Shown in pieces: positions 50,401 to 60,952 of a stretch of 64,000 nucleotides of DNA; the first letter of the stretch is position 1, and each line of letters begins with the position of its first letter. The DNA comes from Cardiocondyla obscurior (Eukaryota; Arthropoda; Insecta; Hymenoptera; Formicidae). Position numbers and translations under genes: made by a program. The stretch is taken from the NCBI RefSeq assembly GCF_019399895.1, contig NC_091889.1:496001-560000 (forward strand), given 5' to 3'. The notes under the pieces were generated by a model, which saw nothing but the letters and a program-made list of their open reading frames with translations, ran no database searches and was not told the DNA's origin.

Positions 50401-53400
50401 GCTATGGTAGGTGATTTTAGCACCGATTTCGATGGTGAAACGGCACAATTAAATATCCAGCATGTCTATCCCGAGGATGAAGGAGAGTACACGTGCGTAG
50501 CTTACAATGATCTTGGGAAAGCATATACATCAGCCTGTTTAGTTGTAGATGGTAAATCTCTTTTTTCTTTCTCTCTCTCTCTTTCTCTCTTAAAAATTTT
50601 CTACAGTTTTAATAATCTAAATTATTCTATGTAGTCCCTGAAGGGAAAGAAAATATATTAAGCCAAAGATTGGCAAGGCCAATGGGTCTGCTGTCAGCAG
50701 GATCGACTCCAAGATCGACGCCACGTTCAACGCCTATCAGAAGCTTGTCGCCTGCAGTCCCGCGTAAGTCTAAAATAAAAGTTAAAAGCTCAGTGATAGG
50801 AAAAAAAGAAATAAAACAATGATTGAAAATAATGAAATAAATAAAATAAAAATAATTTTCAGACGGACGCGAATTCAAGTCACCGCAAGTTCTATCGCGA
50901 GGCGGTACATCGAAACGACCGAAAGTCTGTCCGCCGAAATTTTACGCGGTGCCGCACAACTGCCTGGTCCAAGAAGGCGAAACTGTACGCTTCCAATGTT
51001 CCGTTGTTGGTCATCCCGCACCCTGGATAAAGTGGGACAAGAATGGTACCACTGTAACACCGAGCACTAGAATCTCCGTCAAAGAACGCGATGACATTAA
51101 GGTACTCGAAATTGTCGACGTGATGCAAGAAGACGCCGCTCTCTACAGAATAACGGCAGAAAACGATTTTGGCCGAATTGAGGCCAGTGCTCGTCTTGAA
51201 GTGATAAGTACGTGTGCAATTCCTAAAATTTTCTTTCTACCTAATAGATATTTTTATATAAATGTTTTTTTTGTTTCGAAAAGATCGATACGAACCTACG
51301 AGCCGAGCGATTCGAACTAGAAGTGCCTCACCCAGAACGTATCCTTCATTTGAGCGAAGTCTTCTTCCGACCACGGCAAGAATAAACAATCGCTTGCAAT
51401 TGGAATGCCGAGTAAAAGGAACGCCGAGCGTAACACCAACGTGGCATCGGTTAGTTTCATGAAGTTTTCATAATGCGAATCTGTATTAAAGTGACATTAA
51501 CAAAATTTTGTACAGAAACGGACGACCATTGGAACGATCCTCTAGAATAAAGAAATATTTCGATGGCACAACTGCCAGAATTGAAATATCGAAAGTGAAG
51601 GCTAGTGATGCAGGTGAATACACCTGTATAGCGACTAATATTCTTGGATCAACGAGAAACAGTTGTCAGGTGAGTGAGAGTTGTATAAAACATTAGTTAA
51701 CAATTTTATTTGAGAGAAAGAGAACGATTTTTTACTATTTGTTTGATTTTAAATATATAATTATTCGCAGGTAACTATATTAGATCCTTACGATTCGTCT
51801 ATTGCGGATAAGAATCCACCACAGTTTCTACAATCGTTGCCGAAAGAGTCAATTGTCATGGAGAATCATTGTTACGAATTTCAGACGGGAGTCACAGGTA
51901 AAACTTATTACAATTCGTTTTTTAAATTTATGTTTAGCTTAGTTACATAAATCTTTTAAAATAAAATTTTATTTTATTTTATTGCATCAGGTACACCTCC
52001 TTTTACAATTATCTGGTCTAAAGATGGTCGCGAGCTACCAGACAATGATTATTATAAATACGTTGTTTATGGAGATGGTGGTATTGCTCTAAGAATAGCG
52101 GAGGTTTGTTCATATGACGCCGGCGAATATACCTGCACTGTACAGAACGATTACGGTACTGCGTGCTGCAGTAGTCTTTTTGCTGTACAAGGTGGGATTT
52201 ATCTTTAAATTGTTCTTCTGATATTAATATTATCACGAGACTTTGTTCTTTTTTTTATTTATTTATAATATCGCCATTTAATATCATTTAACGTTTTTAA
52301 ATAGACTACAAGACTGTTTCTAAGATGCCGCTTCAATTTACAAAAACTCCATTATCAGTTATTGCTGCTAAAGGCTCCACTGCTTATTTTTGTGCTAGAG
52401 TGCAATGTGGAAAAAGTATGGAAATTATTTGGACAATTAATGGAAAAGATGCTCGAGAAAATGTAAAATGCAAAGTACGTAAAATTTAAGAAAACTATTT
52501 TTTTTTAATTAATGATTAAAAGTTATATTTTAAATACAATTATTACTAATTGTAATTATGATTTTATATATATTTAAAGATTGAGAAAGATGGTAATGTC
52601 AGCATTTTAAAAATACGTGACGTATCGTTACGCGATGCAGGGGAAGTTCGATGCGTAGCTTCTGTAAATGGAAAAGGTCCGACGATCAGTTGTATCGCCA
52701 AATTGCACTTACATAATTCTTCGTACAATTACAATGACTTTGTGATGAAGCCTGAAAATATCCAGACTTATGCAGAAGCCAAACCATCATCGAGTCGACG
52801 ATCTCACGAGAAGTTGATATCTCGTATCAGATCATCTTCGTTTCCTCGACATACTACTTCGTGTACTAAGCATATATCTCCTTTGCCAATAAGAAAACGC
52901 ATTTCTAATAATGCGTCAACTGATATTCAAAAATCACGATTTGAGGACGATTTATCAGTACAAAGAGTTATTGGAAAAAATACAGATGACGGTCAAAGTT
53001 TATCATCGAAGAAAACGGAACTCTGCCATCAGAATATTGATTTTATATCGATCAAAGAACAAGTGGAATCGCGTCTAGAGGAATTAAAAGCTACAATCAT
53101 AAGAGAACAAACTGACATCCGTATATTTAGAGGAAATACGGCAGCACTAAGTATAACTTATCAAGGATATCCCGAACCTACAGTCAAGTGGTTTCGAGTG
53201 GTACGTTTATAATTTTTTTTTCTTCTAATACAATTTAATTAACGAAACATAAACAGTTATTTCAATCTTAAAAGTATATTTTACAAACTAATTATACTTA
53301 TAAAAAAAAATGTTATTTGAAGTAAAAGCTTTATGCTGTTTCGCAATTAATTTAAGTCGCATTAAAGCATAAATAAAAATGATTATTTTTACATAGAAAT

Positions 53401-53464
53401 TAATATTTGAAATAATTGCTTATATTTAGCCTGCATAATTATATACCAAAATAATATTTCTTGC

Positions 53465-53522
<58 letters not shown>

Positions 53523-56500
53523 TCCATAAAAAATGTGGCAGACGTTCAAAGTATGAAAAACCAATCGAAGTACGATAGATTATCGTAGTCGTCATTCGCT
53601 TCTCATCGCACAGCTACGTATGCAGCTGGCGTCAATCAGCTTCATTTGTGTTATATTGACACTTAAATATTGACACTGATTCCGACATATTTCAGTATGT
53701 GATGTATAGTAAAATATTTTTATTTTATTTTAAGAATCGAGAACTGCGACCAGACGAGAAAATTCGGATAGTTAGCGGGAATGGTGTGTCTTACCTGACG
53801 CTGGACGATGTAACATACGATCACGCTGGCAAATACCAAGTTTCAGTGGAAAATTCGTTAGGCCAAGACCAAAGATTTTTCAGCCTAGCTGTGGAAGGTG
53901 AACTTTCTACTTACATTACATCAGTTGCTTTTAAAACTATTGCGCACAAACATTTATTAATATATAATTAAATTACGATACCAATAACTATTAAACCGTG
54001 ACTGAATTTATTCGATTATAAATTGATAAAATTTTTCTAATTATACAAAAAATATACTTTCATAATCAACCATTATTTCATATGTTCGCAAACGTAACAC
54101 TATCTATTGTTTCATGCCCAAGTCCAGTTCCTTTTCTTGCGTACAAGGCAGACAGCAGTCTCACGTGACACACGCGCAATAAATCCTCCTTTCCCGCACG
54201 CTTCCTCCAGCTGCATCATTCCACCTCTCTTTCCTCCTCTTACCTTGAACCATCGTTATACTTAAAAATCAGAAGACGCATGTATCATTAGAAGTGTGCG
54301 CGTTGCCGCGCATCTCAACGACGTGAATCTGCCCGTAATGACGTGTTGTGAATTCTTTCGAGATAACGCGATTACCTCGCTCTGTATTCACGGCAATCCG
54401 TAGCATTGTCGATTCATAATAAAATTTAGATTAATCACGTGCGAACTACAGATGCGAGGCAGCCGCACGTGCCATAAACTGTTTATTTAAAGTAACCTTC
54501 GGCGTGCCATGTGAATGGAATGCAGTGCTTGAACGCTTTATTCACGTTAAAAGAAAATCTTGATTATATTATTAGGTCCACCCGAGCCACCTGCGGATAA
54601 ACCGAGTGCAATAACGTCTGGTACTGATCAAATCACGATCGCCTGGCGATCTCCTCCTTACGACGGAGGACGCGTCGTGATCGGATATACTGTGGAAGCA
54701 AAACGCGTCGGTGAAAGCACGTGGATGGTGGTCGCCGAGTCTTGTCATTCTCTGAGTCACACGGTAGGAACAACCGAAAGGAATTTCGTGGTAACCGGTG
54801 AAAGTTACTATTTCCGTGTCCGAGCCGAAAATATCCACGGCCTCAGTGAGCCTAGCATGGAATCTGATCCTGTCAAAGTTCTAAAACAAGGAGAAATGCT
54901 GCGGGAGGAAGAAGGTGATAATTGCTTTAAAGAGCCCTTATAATTATTTTTTAAATTCTAATTTATAATATTTTATGTTGTCTATTTCTTTATAAACTGA
55001 GATAACATTTAAATATTATTAAAAATATAAATTTATTTAATTAATTAAATTTTTTTTAAGTAGTTATAATTAATACAAAATTGTTTTATTTTTTCAGACG
55101 AGTTTGAGTCGAACTTTAAAGCTCGTTTAGTCGTGCAGGAAGAAGGCAAACTTTTTGGCGAAAGATATGATGTTCTCGAAGAATTAGGAAAAGGACGATA
55201 TGGTGTAGTGAAAAAAGTAATCGAACGATCGACGAACACGAATTTTGCTGCTAAATTCGTTAAAACGATTAAAGCGAAAGATCGCGAACAGGTTCGCGAA
55301 GAAATAAAAATTATGAATGTATTAAGGCATCCTAAGCTTTTACTATTGGTTGCTGCTTACGAAAAACCCCGTGAAACTGTGTTAGTCACAGAGTAGTAAG
55401 TACATATAATATTATTTATTATATTTAAGATATTAAATTTTAATAATTATTTATATATATATATATGTATTTTTTTTTTAAGTATTTCTGGTGGAGAACT
55501 GTTTGAAAGAGTTGTGGCCGACGACTTTACTTTAACCGAAAAAGACAGTATCCTCTTTATGAGGCAAATTTGTCAGGGAGTTGAATATATGCATCGAAAT
55601 AACATCGTGCATTTAGACTTAAAAGTATGTTTCTTGCGAATAATTTAGTTACTGACTTGATACGCAAATTGACTAATATTTTATTTTATCTAATAGCCAG
55701 AAAATATAATGTGCCGCACGAGAACATCTCATCAGATTAAATTAATTGATTTCGGATTAGCTCAGACTTTAAAATCTGACACACCGATTAGAGTACTTTT
55801 TGGTACGCCAGAATTTATTCCACCGGAGATTATAAGTTACGAACCTATCGGCACTGAGTCGGATATGTGGAGTGTTGGTGTAATTTGTTACGTTTTGTAA
55901 GTGGTAACTGTTTAAAGTTAATTATTTTCATGCGCAATACATATTTCGAATTAAATTTATTATAAATTGGTTGATTATGATGCACAGACTTACCGGTTTA
56001 TCGCCATTCATGGGAGACAATGATGCCGAAACTTTTGCCAACATCACGAGAGCCGATTATGATTTAGAAGACGAAGCTTTCGATGCCATTTCGAATGACG
56101 CTAAGAACTTCATCAGCGGTTTACTTATTAAACGAAAAGAGTATGCTTTAATATCTTTTTTCTTTTAGTTATTTAGATACGTACGGAACTTGAATTTTCA
56201 TGCATGTGTTTTCTGGCACAGATTACGCATGTCGGCCGGACAATGCTTGGAACATCCATGGATGGTGCAACATGCTACAGCTATGAGTAGAGTGGTCCTG
56301 CCAACAGAAAAACTCAAGAAATTTATCATTCGGAGAAAATGGCAGGTACGAATTAGTAGAACATAGCTAAGAAGTGTGAAAATATAACACTACTTTAAAT
56401 GATTTTATTTAAAACAAAAAATTAATATAAAGTGATATTTAACGAGACGTTTTTGATTGCTAGATTTTTTTTATTAACTCTAATAACTTATCTTAACTTT

Positions 56501-57726
56501 TTTCAATAATCTTAGCATGTTTTTAAGTTTCGAGTGTGCATGTATTGTGCTTTTAATTTTAATAGAAAACAGGAAATGCTATTCGCGCATTGGGAAGAAT
56601 GGCAAATCTTTCGGCATACAACAGACGCAGCCCCACAACGGCAGAATCGTCGCCTACGCTTGAACAGCGATTCGATAGCATTGAGACGCAATATTCATCT
56701 GACGGAGTTGAATCCATCCATTCTGTTGTTGATAAAGATCTGGAATACGATGAGGGAAGTACGGAGGAAAATTCTACCGCAGCAGAATTGCAAACAAACT
56801 TGGATTCTATGTGCCTAGAAAGAAAATTAATTACGATACCACAAAAATCGATAGAAGAAGGAAACAGCTCGAATAATCTTTCAAAGCAGATAAATATCGA
56901 GAAAAAGAATATTAAATTAACTAATGAATTAATACCGAAGGTAAAAGACAATCTTCAAAACGTTACACCGCATCTGAAAACTTCAGTACCGAAAGAAAAT
57001 GAAATTAATGTGGAAATAAAAGATAAATTTTTTGGAATAGAACAACATGCGAGTCTAAGATCACACACATTGCGCAAAGTGTTTCGAGGCGATTCACGCG
57101 ATTCTGGCATAGGTGATTGTAGCTCCAGTCTGATGACTTCTCCATTGCAAGTAGACGAATTGGGAATGGTGTCCATTATCAAAGAAGAAATAGATCATGA
57201 GATTCAGAATCGAGAGAGCAAACGAACATCTGATAAAGAAGAACATCAGCGAAATTCAACAGCAGATCTCTTAGAGAGTTTAGTACAAGATAAAATTCTG
57301 CCAAGTAATAGAGAAGCTGCTGCGGATAGTAGCAAGGTATCTGTAAAGAGTGATGTAACTAAGGCTTCGTATGAAACTAATCCTATGCGAAAAGGTGTGT
57401 GTAAACGTTATTAAATTTACTTATAATACTTATATAATTTATTAAAACTAAATAATTAAATATTAATTAAACGTTATAATTTTACAGTTTTTGACGAAAA
57501 TACGGACACAAGGATAAGCAGGCACAATCGCGATAAGCTTCTTCTAACTGGAAATGTCAGTCGTACGGCCAGAATGTTCGAAAGAGAAAATGAAAGTATA
57601 GTTAAAAGCTCAAATTCGAATAATTTGCAAGTTTCAATGCCACAGCGTTCTTATCCTGCTTCTATAGTCACAGGGAAACCGTACAACGAGAGAATACAGA
57701 AGGCTTTCGCATTCTGGAACAAATAG
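23419..57726 (+). CDS. Strn-Mlck: Stretchin-Mlck: giant Ig/FN3 protein with C-terminal myosin light chain kinase domain
   Basis: Forty-seven exons join in phase to 6,992 codons. Order: 7 Ig (24363-30192); a conserved linker (31171-31443, SLYETPDLTEEEALQIVEM); the 10.9-kb exon 31537-42464; Ig8-11 (42539-44717); FN3 (46310-46805); Ig12-16 (from the end of 46584-46805 to 50551); a Ser/Pro linker; Ig17-21 (50863-53897); FN3 (54576-54914); kinase (55098-56345); a calmodulin-binding segment; a disordered tail. Other exons: 23419-23431, 26851-27151, 27874-28054, 28132-28382, 28496-28640, 28722-28934, 29058-29240, 29333-29530, 29631-29767, 29856-30192, 42972-43220, 43880-44020, 44091-44420, 44545-44717, 44784-44883, 46900-47153, 47285-47445, 47537-47807, 47907-48137, 48204-48336, 49806-49974, 50058-50097, 50175-50310, 50395-50551, 50635-50763, 51284-51449, 51516-51669, 51771-51897, 51991-52191, 52305-52474, 52580-53197 (or 53200), 53735-53897, 56566-57394, 57488-57726. 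Kinase and tail match fly Stretchin-Mlck as I recall it, a muscle titin-family kinase. Unc-89/obscurin was considered, but there is no second kinase or RhoGEF domain and the calmodulin-binding tail is MLCK-like. Confidence 0.9.
23432..24362 (+). other. Intron after the 13-base first coding exon of Stretchin-Mlck
   Basis: The MTLT start exon (23419-23431) ends ACA G|GTAAGA, and its G joins AT at 24363 to make Asp. The intron is AT-rich with a short TG repeat at about 23604-23619. Nothing else was recognised. A 13-base coding exon is easily missed by automatic annotation. Confidence 0.55.
24505..26850 (+). other. Introns around the alternative first exon
   Basis: This stretch is intronic for the MTLT isoform and contains the MGSDCC leader exon at 26093-26169. 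A locally GC-rich patch sits at about 25200-25420. The open frames at 24540-24938 and 25543-25752 have no matching splice sites and look accidental. Confidence 0.5.
26093..26169 (+). CDS. Strn-Mlck: Alternative first coding exon of Stretchin-Mlck (MGSDCC leader)
   Basis: An ATG at 26093 opens 25 codons plus two bases (MGSDCCKCSKNKKNITGSSS, then DGSEY) and ends at CCG|GTAGGC. Its phase-2 end matches the exon at 26851 exactly as the upstream exon 24363-24504 does, so each can be the 5' partner. Gly2 with Ser3 and Cys5, Cys6 and Cys8 is a textbook pattern for N-myristoylation plus palmitoylation (family knowledge), suggesting a membrane-anchored isoform. Using this exon removes the first half of Ig1. 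A second promoter upstream is inferred; about 25200-25420 is locally GC-rich. Confidence 0.6.
27152..27873 (+). other. Intron inside Ig2 of Stretchin-Mlck
   Basis: The intron lies in phase 0 before the VIWYKDD strand of Ig2. A patch at about 27340-27560 is less AT-rich than its flanks and carries a minus-strand open frame, but no splice sites or domain support it. No other feature seen. Confidence 0.5.
30193..31170 (+). other. Intron between Ig7 and the conserved linker
   Basis: A 978-bp intron (GAAG|GTAATT donor, TTATAG acceptor). Roughly half of it is a large inverted-repeat element described separately. The rest is AT-rich with nothing else recognised. Confidence 0.6.
30497..31003. mobile_element. 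Foldback/MITE-like inverted-repeat element
   Basis: Left and right halves are imperfect reverse complements. Inner termini TATAGGTGATCGAGAAATTA (30517) and its complement near 30900 match with one mismatch. The centre is a perfect 22-bp stem (30686-30707 with 30717-30738) around a 9-base loop. Weaker complementarity (CGGTAATTTAATC) extends out to about 30499 and 31002. No coding capacity. It resembles a non-autonomous foldback DNA element. I could not define a target-site duplication with confidence; TA or TATA at the inner ends is possible. Confidence 0.65.
32400..39050 (+). repeat. Divergent helical PL repeats in Stretchin-Mlck, about 28 copies
   Basis: The translated exon shows a recurring pattern of a hydrophobic helix, then (A/E/N)-P-L, two residues, L, several residues, and a hydrophobic I-x-x-(I/V)-(Q/E) tail. 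Examples are LAKPLTELREHLSLIVEEQ, VVEPLSELQHAAAIIIQEQ, LIEPLEELRHSIAIIQDQM and IAQPLVDLKASIASIQQVT. I count about 28 recognisable units spaced about 60-110 residues apart, best conserved at 36700-39050. Copies are divergent at DNA level, so they are old. They look like stacked helical pairs; no named domain family came to mind. Confidence 0.7.
39105..41330 (+). repeat. 75-bp tandem repeat array coding a 25-residue Lys/Glu unit, about 29 copies
   Basis: The unit reads KEEDSAKKEEIKQDER followed by KEKDEIKIS, 25 residues or 75 bp, keeping the frame throughout. Copies in the middle (39900-40500) are almost identical, and those at the ends have diverged. Longer periods are visible: the variant AKKKEIKQDER recurs 225 bp apart (about 40065 and 40290). 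The block with DEQMERDEIKILKEEDSGKK recurs 900 bp apart (about 39640 and 40540). The block with SAKKEEIKPEEQKEKDEIK recurs 150 bp apart near 39310. This suggests unequal crossing-over in steps of 2, 3 and 12 units. Length differences between individuals and assembly collapse are likely. Confidence 0.9.
43319..46071 (-). ncRNA. Candidate spliced antisense transcript inside Stretchin-Mlck introns
   Basis: Three minus-strand exons are suggested by splice sites alone. Exon 1 begins in a CpG-rich block, includes an ATG at 46071 and ends at GACG|GTGAGT after 45963. Exon 2 begins after a pyrimidine-rich acceptor (TTTTTTGTTACAG) at 43792, is GC-rich and ends TTTTAG|GTAAAT after 43483. Exon 3 runs 43364-43319 between TTACAG and GTG|GTAAGT. 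All lie in introns of the plus-strand gene. Joining exon 1 (phase 1) to exon 2 gives an Arg-rich peptide of about 54 codons that stops in exon 2, so a non-coding RNA or short peptide is more likely than a large protein. No further 3' exon was found. Confidence 0.4.
44884..46309 (+). other. Intron of Stretchin-Mlck before the first FN3 module
   Basis: A 1.43-kb intron (AGA A|GTAAGT; phase 1). It contains the presumed first exon of the antisense transcript (46071-45963) and the CpG-rich block at 46080-46165. Bases 45000-45860 are AT-rich and hold nothing recognised. Confidence 0.55.
46080..46165. promoter_or_regulatory. CpG-rich candidate promoter in the intron before the first FN3
   Basis: This short block (GCGGCC, GCACTCGGCGGCCGGGAG) is the most G+C-rich stretch in the right half of the window and sits just upstream of the antisense ATG at 46071. 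It could drive the antisense transcript, an FN3-Ig-kinase isoform on the plus strand, or both. A plus-strand acceptor-like site (CTTTTCAG) ends at 46200, and the main acceptor precedes 46310. Confidence 0.35.
48337..49805 (+). other. Intron inside Ig15 of Stretchin-Mlck
   Basis: The 1.47-kb intron interrupts Ig15 in phase 0, between WLRDFLK and PDYYKDAPHF. It is AT-rich, with a slightly GC-richer stretch at about 48440-48950 carrying short frames on both strands that lack splice support. No gene seen. Confidence 0.55.
53468..53516. repeat. (TA)n microsatellite
   Basis: An uninterrupted TA dinucleotide run of about 49 bases lies in the intron between 53201 and 53734 that splits Ig21. The rest of that 534-bp intron is AT-rich with no other feature. 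Confidence 0.95.
53898..54575 (+). promoter_or_regulatory. Intron before the last FN3, possible promoter of a short kinase isoform
   Basis: The 678-bp intron separates Ig21 from the FN3 that precedes the kinase. Its middle (about 54120-54420) is less AT-rich than other introns here and includes CACGTGACACACGCGCAAT and pyrimidine-rich strings. Flies are reported to make short MLCK isoforms from this locus, so an internal promoter here is plausible, but no leader exon was identified. Confidence 0.25.
55098..56345 (+). other. Strn-Mlck: Kinase domain exons of Stretchin-Mlck
   Basis: Five exons (55098-55395, 55492-55624, 55697-55896, 55988-56140, 56222-56345) encode a complete Ser/Thr kinase. 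Visible motifs: glycine loop GKGRYG, Lys in FAAKFVK, helix-C Glu in REEIKIMN, catalytic loop HLDLKPEN, IDFG, GTPEFIPPE and DMWSVGVICYVL. Leu replaces Arg of HRD, as is normal in the MLCK/titin group. All catalytic residues are present, so it should be active. The calmodulin-binding segment follows as RRKWQ, then KTGNAIRALGRM on the next exon (56566), very like smooth-muscle MLCK. The substrate is presumably myosin regulatory light chain, by family knowledge. Confidence 0.9.
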
Positions 57727-58198
57727 ATTTAGAATATGCAAATCGAAATAAGTAGATGGTCATATCATTTTTAAATGAAATAGATACATATTGTTTGCAA
57801 AAAGTTACGCATACTTGTAGAACGATTTTTCTTTAAAAATGTATACATTTACACATACGATAATTAAAGCAATAATTTTTGCACGTTTTTGACATTGAAA
57901 AAGAAACTTAAATTATTTTATTAATTATATTAATACTGTATTAAATTTAATTAAATAAAAGAAATGGTTATTGTTAAAAATATACTTTGAATATGAAATT
58001 GTTATTTGCGAACCTACTTCTTAGTTTTATTATGAAGGATCAAATAAATAGAAGTAACGTCTGTATTATTTATGTTCGTTCCAGTTTATTTATATAAAAA
58101 AATAAAAGGTGTATAATGGCTTTTATTAGAAAAAATATAATTATCAAACTTGTAAAACATCTCAGAAATTTATAACTCTGAGAACTTTGTAAAACTTT
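57727..58198. other. Convergent 3' interval with polyadenylation signals
   Basis: Stretchin-Mlck (plus) and the esterase (minus) end facing each other 472 bp apart. A plus-strand AATAAA lies at 57954-57959. Minus-strand AATAAA signals (TTTATT on the plus strand) lie at 58122-58127 and 58085-58090, about 75-110 bases beyond the esterase stop. The interval is otherwise AT-rich. Confidence 0.55.
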
Positions 58199-60898
58199 TC
58201 AAAATTGCATCTCTTGCAATATACTTTTATAATTATTAATAGAAGACATGTTTAGAATATCTCCGATGTCTAAATAATTGAAAGTCTCCTGTGTAACCGG
58301 TAACCAAGTGGTTGACAAGTTCTGATCGAACGGAGGCGTAGGATTTCTGAAAAAAAAAGAAAAAACAAAGTTAGTCTTATTAAAATTTTTTCTAATAATT
58401 TTTAGTATGTAGCTTTACCCGTATTTAGCGAAGTTGGTCCACATCCGTGTAAACCACTCTACCACTTTTCGATCTCTAGTACCTTCTACGGGTGGTGCAG
58501 GATTTTCAATTTTACATTTGGGCATGTAAAAGAGATATGACATATCGTCTGTATGAGAAGTACCTAAAATAAGACGTTATACAGACGTTATTGCACCATA
58601 AAGTAGATAAAATTAATTTTTTATAAAACAAAGTTTTAGAAATTGAGTTAAATAGTGACTACATGAAATTAATAGTATATAACTTATGCTCTATATACCA
58701 ATTGAAGTAAACTGATTGCCAATCAGCATTGTCTCGGTCTTTTCGTTCCCAACGTAAGAAAATTGGTAAAAATACGTTTCTTTATTATTCTTGCTTCTTT
58801 GCTGTATATAATCTTTGATGGGAAATTTAAAATGAAAGTCGCTTAGCCAGCGAACAATAGCTGGCATGCTCTCTTTAGTAAATGGTTTATTATTAAAATA
58901 TTCCTGCTTTACTCGTTTTGCCAGCTGCATTACTTTCATTTTGTCTTTTGAATTTGTAAAAGCTTCTACATATAGCGGTAACTCCTCATACATAGTCTTC
59001 AAAGTTTCAGGGTTATCATCTATTAATAAATAAACTTATGAATTTACAGTAACATAAAAGCTGTATTGGAAATGTTAACGTGTAATAATTTTAATACCTT
59101 TCAAAAACATAATATATTCGTGAGTAGTATACCCAATCATTATCGGAATATTATTGTCGTCTTCAAGTAATTTATTAAAATTGGGCATGAAAGGTGTTTT
59201 CGCTATATCGTCATATGTGGGTCCAAACGGTACATCCATAACACGTGCTTCCTAACAAAACGTTTTTATAAAACCTTTATTTAACCCAAGTGTGTTTACA
59301 CACAATAATCTACCTTGAAAAGCCGTACTAAATCGAATCGAATTTGTTACCGTTTATTCGAGATAAAATTTAATTAAAACAACGATTTAATCATACTCTC
59401 ATACAGATGGTTGAGAAATTAAAAGTAAATAAAATAATAAGTTCGGATGATTAATCCCAATGTTTTAAAAAAATGCAAAAATTGTGGCAACTTATTTTTT
59501 TTTTTTTTTTCAATAATAGTAACAATAAAAATATTAATAATTATATAATAATTCTTACCTCTGCAGTCAGAACTTGATGCTGGGTCTCGACCAACTTATC
59601 GTGAGGTATAGTTCGAAGAAACTCAAGAACTTGCATAGGATCGGTAGAATCGCAGCCAAGTATCGAAGCAAGTCTATAAGAATTGGTTTCCGGTTGATTT
59701 CGTCTCATTACTGCCCAATCAGATGTACCCAGACCACTCTGAAGAATAGCTTTGTGGAAGAGACCTAGAAATACACGAAAAAAGAAATAATATTAATAAT
59801 TTATTTTTTAGCAGTTTCTTTTTTTTTTTTCTTTTTTTCTTTTTTTTTTTTCCTTTTTCTATCATTGCTATTTGTTAGAATATGTAATTACCTTTAGATA
59901 GAGGTGATATGGACAGTAAATGAGCCGAAACAGATCCTGCGCTAACACCGAAAACAGTGATGTTGTCGGAATCGCCGCCAAATACCCCGATGTTCTCTTT
60001 GATCCACTTCAATGCGGCAACTTGATCCTTTAAACCTTGATTTCCGCATACTTCTTTGTGGCGCAGGTTTAAAAAGCCTGGAATAAAACGTTTAAAATAT
60101 ATATATTAAAAAAAATAAGTAATAATAAAAGTGCGCTTTCTATCTTATCTGTGAACGTGCGATAAGAATTTTTCGAACTTCAAATAACACTTCAAAAAAG
60201 ACATTTTTTAAAAAGCTACTTACCAAGAGCACCAAGTCGATAGTTTATAGAAACTATCATGACATCCTTCGCCAACAGGTAGTCAAATCGTTTGTGATCA
60301 TCATTGCCGCAACCATAGTAAAAGCCTCCACCGTGAATCCAGACCATAACTGGGACTTTTGCCTTCCAATAAACGCTCTCCGGTTTATACACGTTGAGAT
60401 ACAGACAGTCTTCGGTTCCGGCAGGCACCATTTGGAAAGTCGTAAACGACAGCTCCAACTGCGCGGACATTCCTGAATTGACCGACGCATCTCGAATGCC
60501 TTCCCAGGAAGCAGGAGGCTCAGGATCCTTTTTAAAATAATAATTAAAACAGAGAATTAAAAGATGAACAGTACAATAAAAAGAATAATTCACCGGAGTG
60601 AGCAATAAAAAGATAAAATAAAATTATAACTTAGATTGACAAAATAAAATGTCTTAAATGAGTTCAACGAGATTCTTGACAAAAAAAATTGAAGAATTAA
60701 AAGCACCTTGTCACAAGTACAAAATTGAGATAAGTTTAATGTTACTTTAATTCAACTTACCTTAAATCTTAACTCGCCTAGCGGTGGAGCAGCAAAAGGT
60801 ATACCTCTAAAAGCGATATAACGACGAGATCCCAGGACATTCTCCTCAACAGTCCCTTCTAATTTTCCTTGCTTCACAGTCACGATAGGTCTCTCCAT
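58199..60898 (-). CDS. Carboxylesterase (type B, alpha/beta hydrolase), complete
   Basis: Eight exons (60898-60761, 60527-60224, 60077-59892, 59764-59559, 59251-59098, 59019-58699, 58563-58419, 58346-58199) join in phase to 534 codons. The protein begins MERPIVTVKQGKLEG with no signal peptide, so it is probably intracellular, like insect alpha-esterases. Motifs: YIAFRGIPFAAPPLGELRF, EDCLYLNVY, oxyanion HGGGF, nucleophile GVSAGS (Ser193), acid Glu323 in GYTTHEY, and His440 in SHTDDMSYLF. The triad is complete and the length normal for the family. It should hydrolyse carboxylic esters; xenobiotic or lipid ester substrates are inferred. The elbow reads GVSAG rather than the usual GESAG. A TATA-like box lies about 47 bases upstream of the ATG. 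Confidence 0.9.
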
Positions 60899-60944
60899 GA
60901 CGAATAAGCTTACTTTACTACAAACTCGACCTGTGTACTTCGGG

Positions 60945-60952
60945 TATATATA
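60945..60952 (-). promoter_or_regulatory. TATA box of the esterase gene
   Basis: A perfect TATATATA lies 47-54 bases upstream of the esterase ATG, flanked by GC-rich sequence (CGCGCGAG). The spacing implies a very short 5' untranslated leader of about 20 bases. A second TA-rich run at about 60967-60980 is an alternative. Confidence 0.5.

Noticed and set aside
23419..57726. Identification of the giant gene as Unc-89/obscurin or projectin
   Set aside because: There is one kinase, no RhoGEF or SH3 region, only two FN3 modules, and an MLCK-style calmodulin tail, which fit Stretchin-Mlck.
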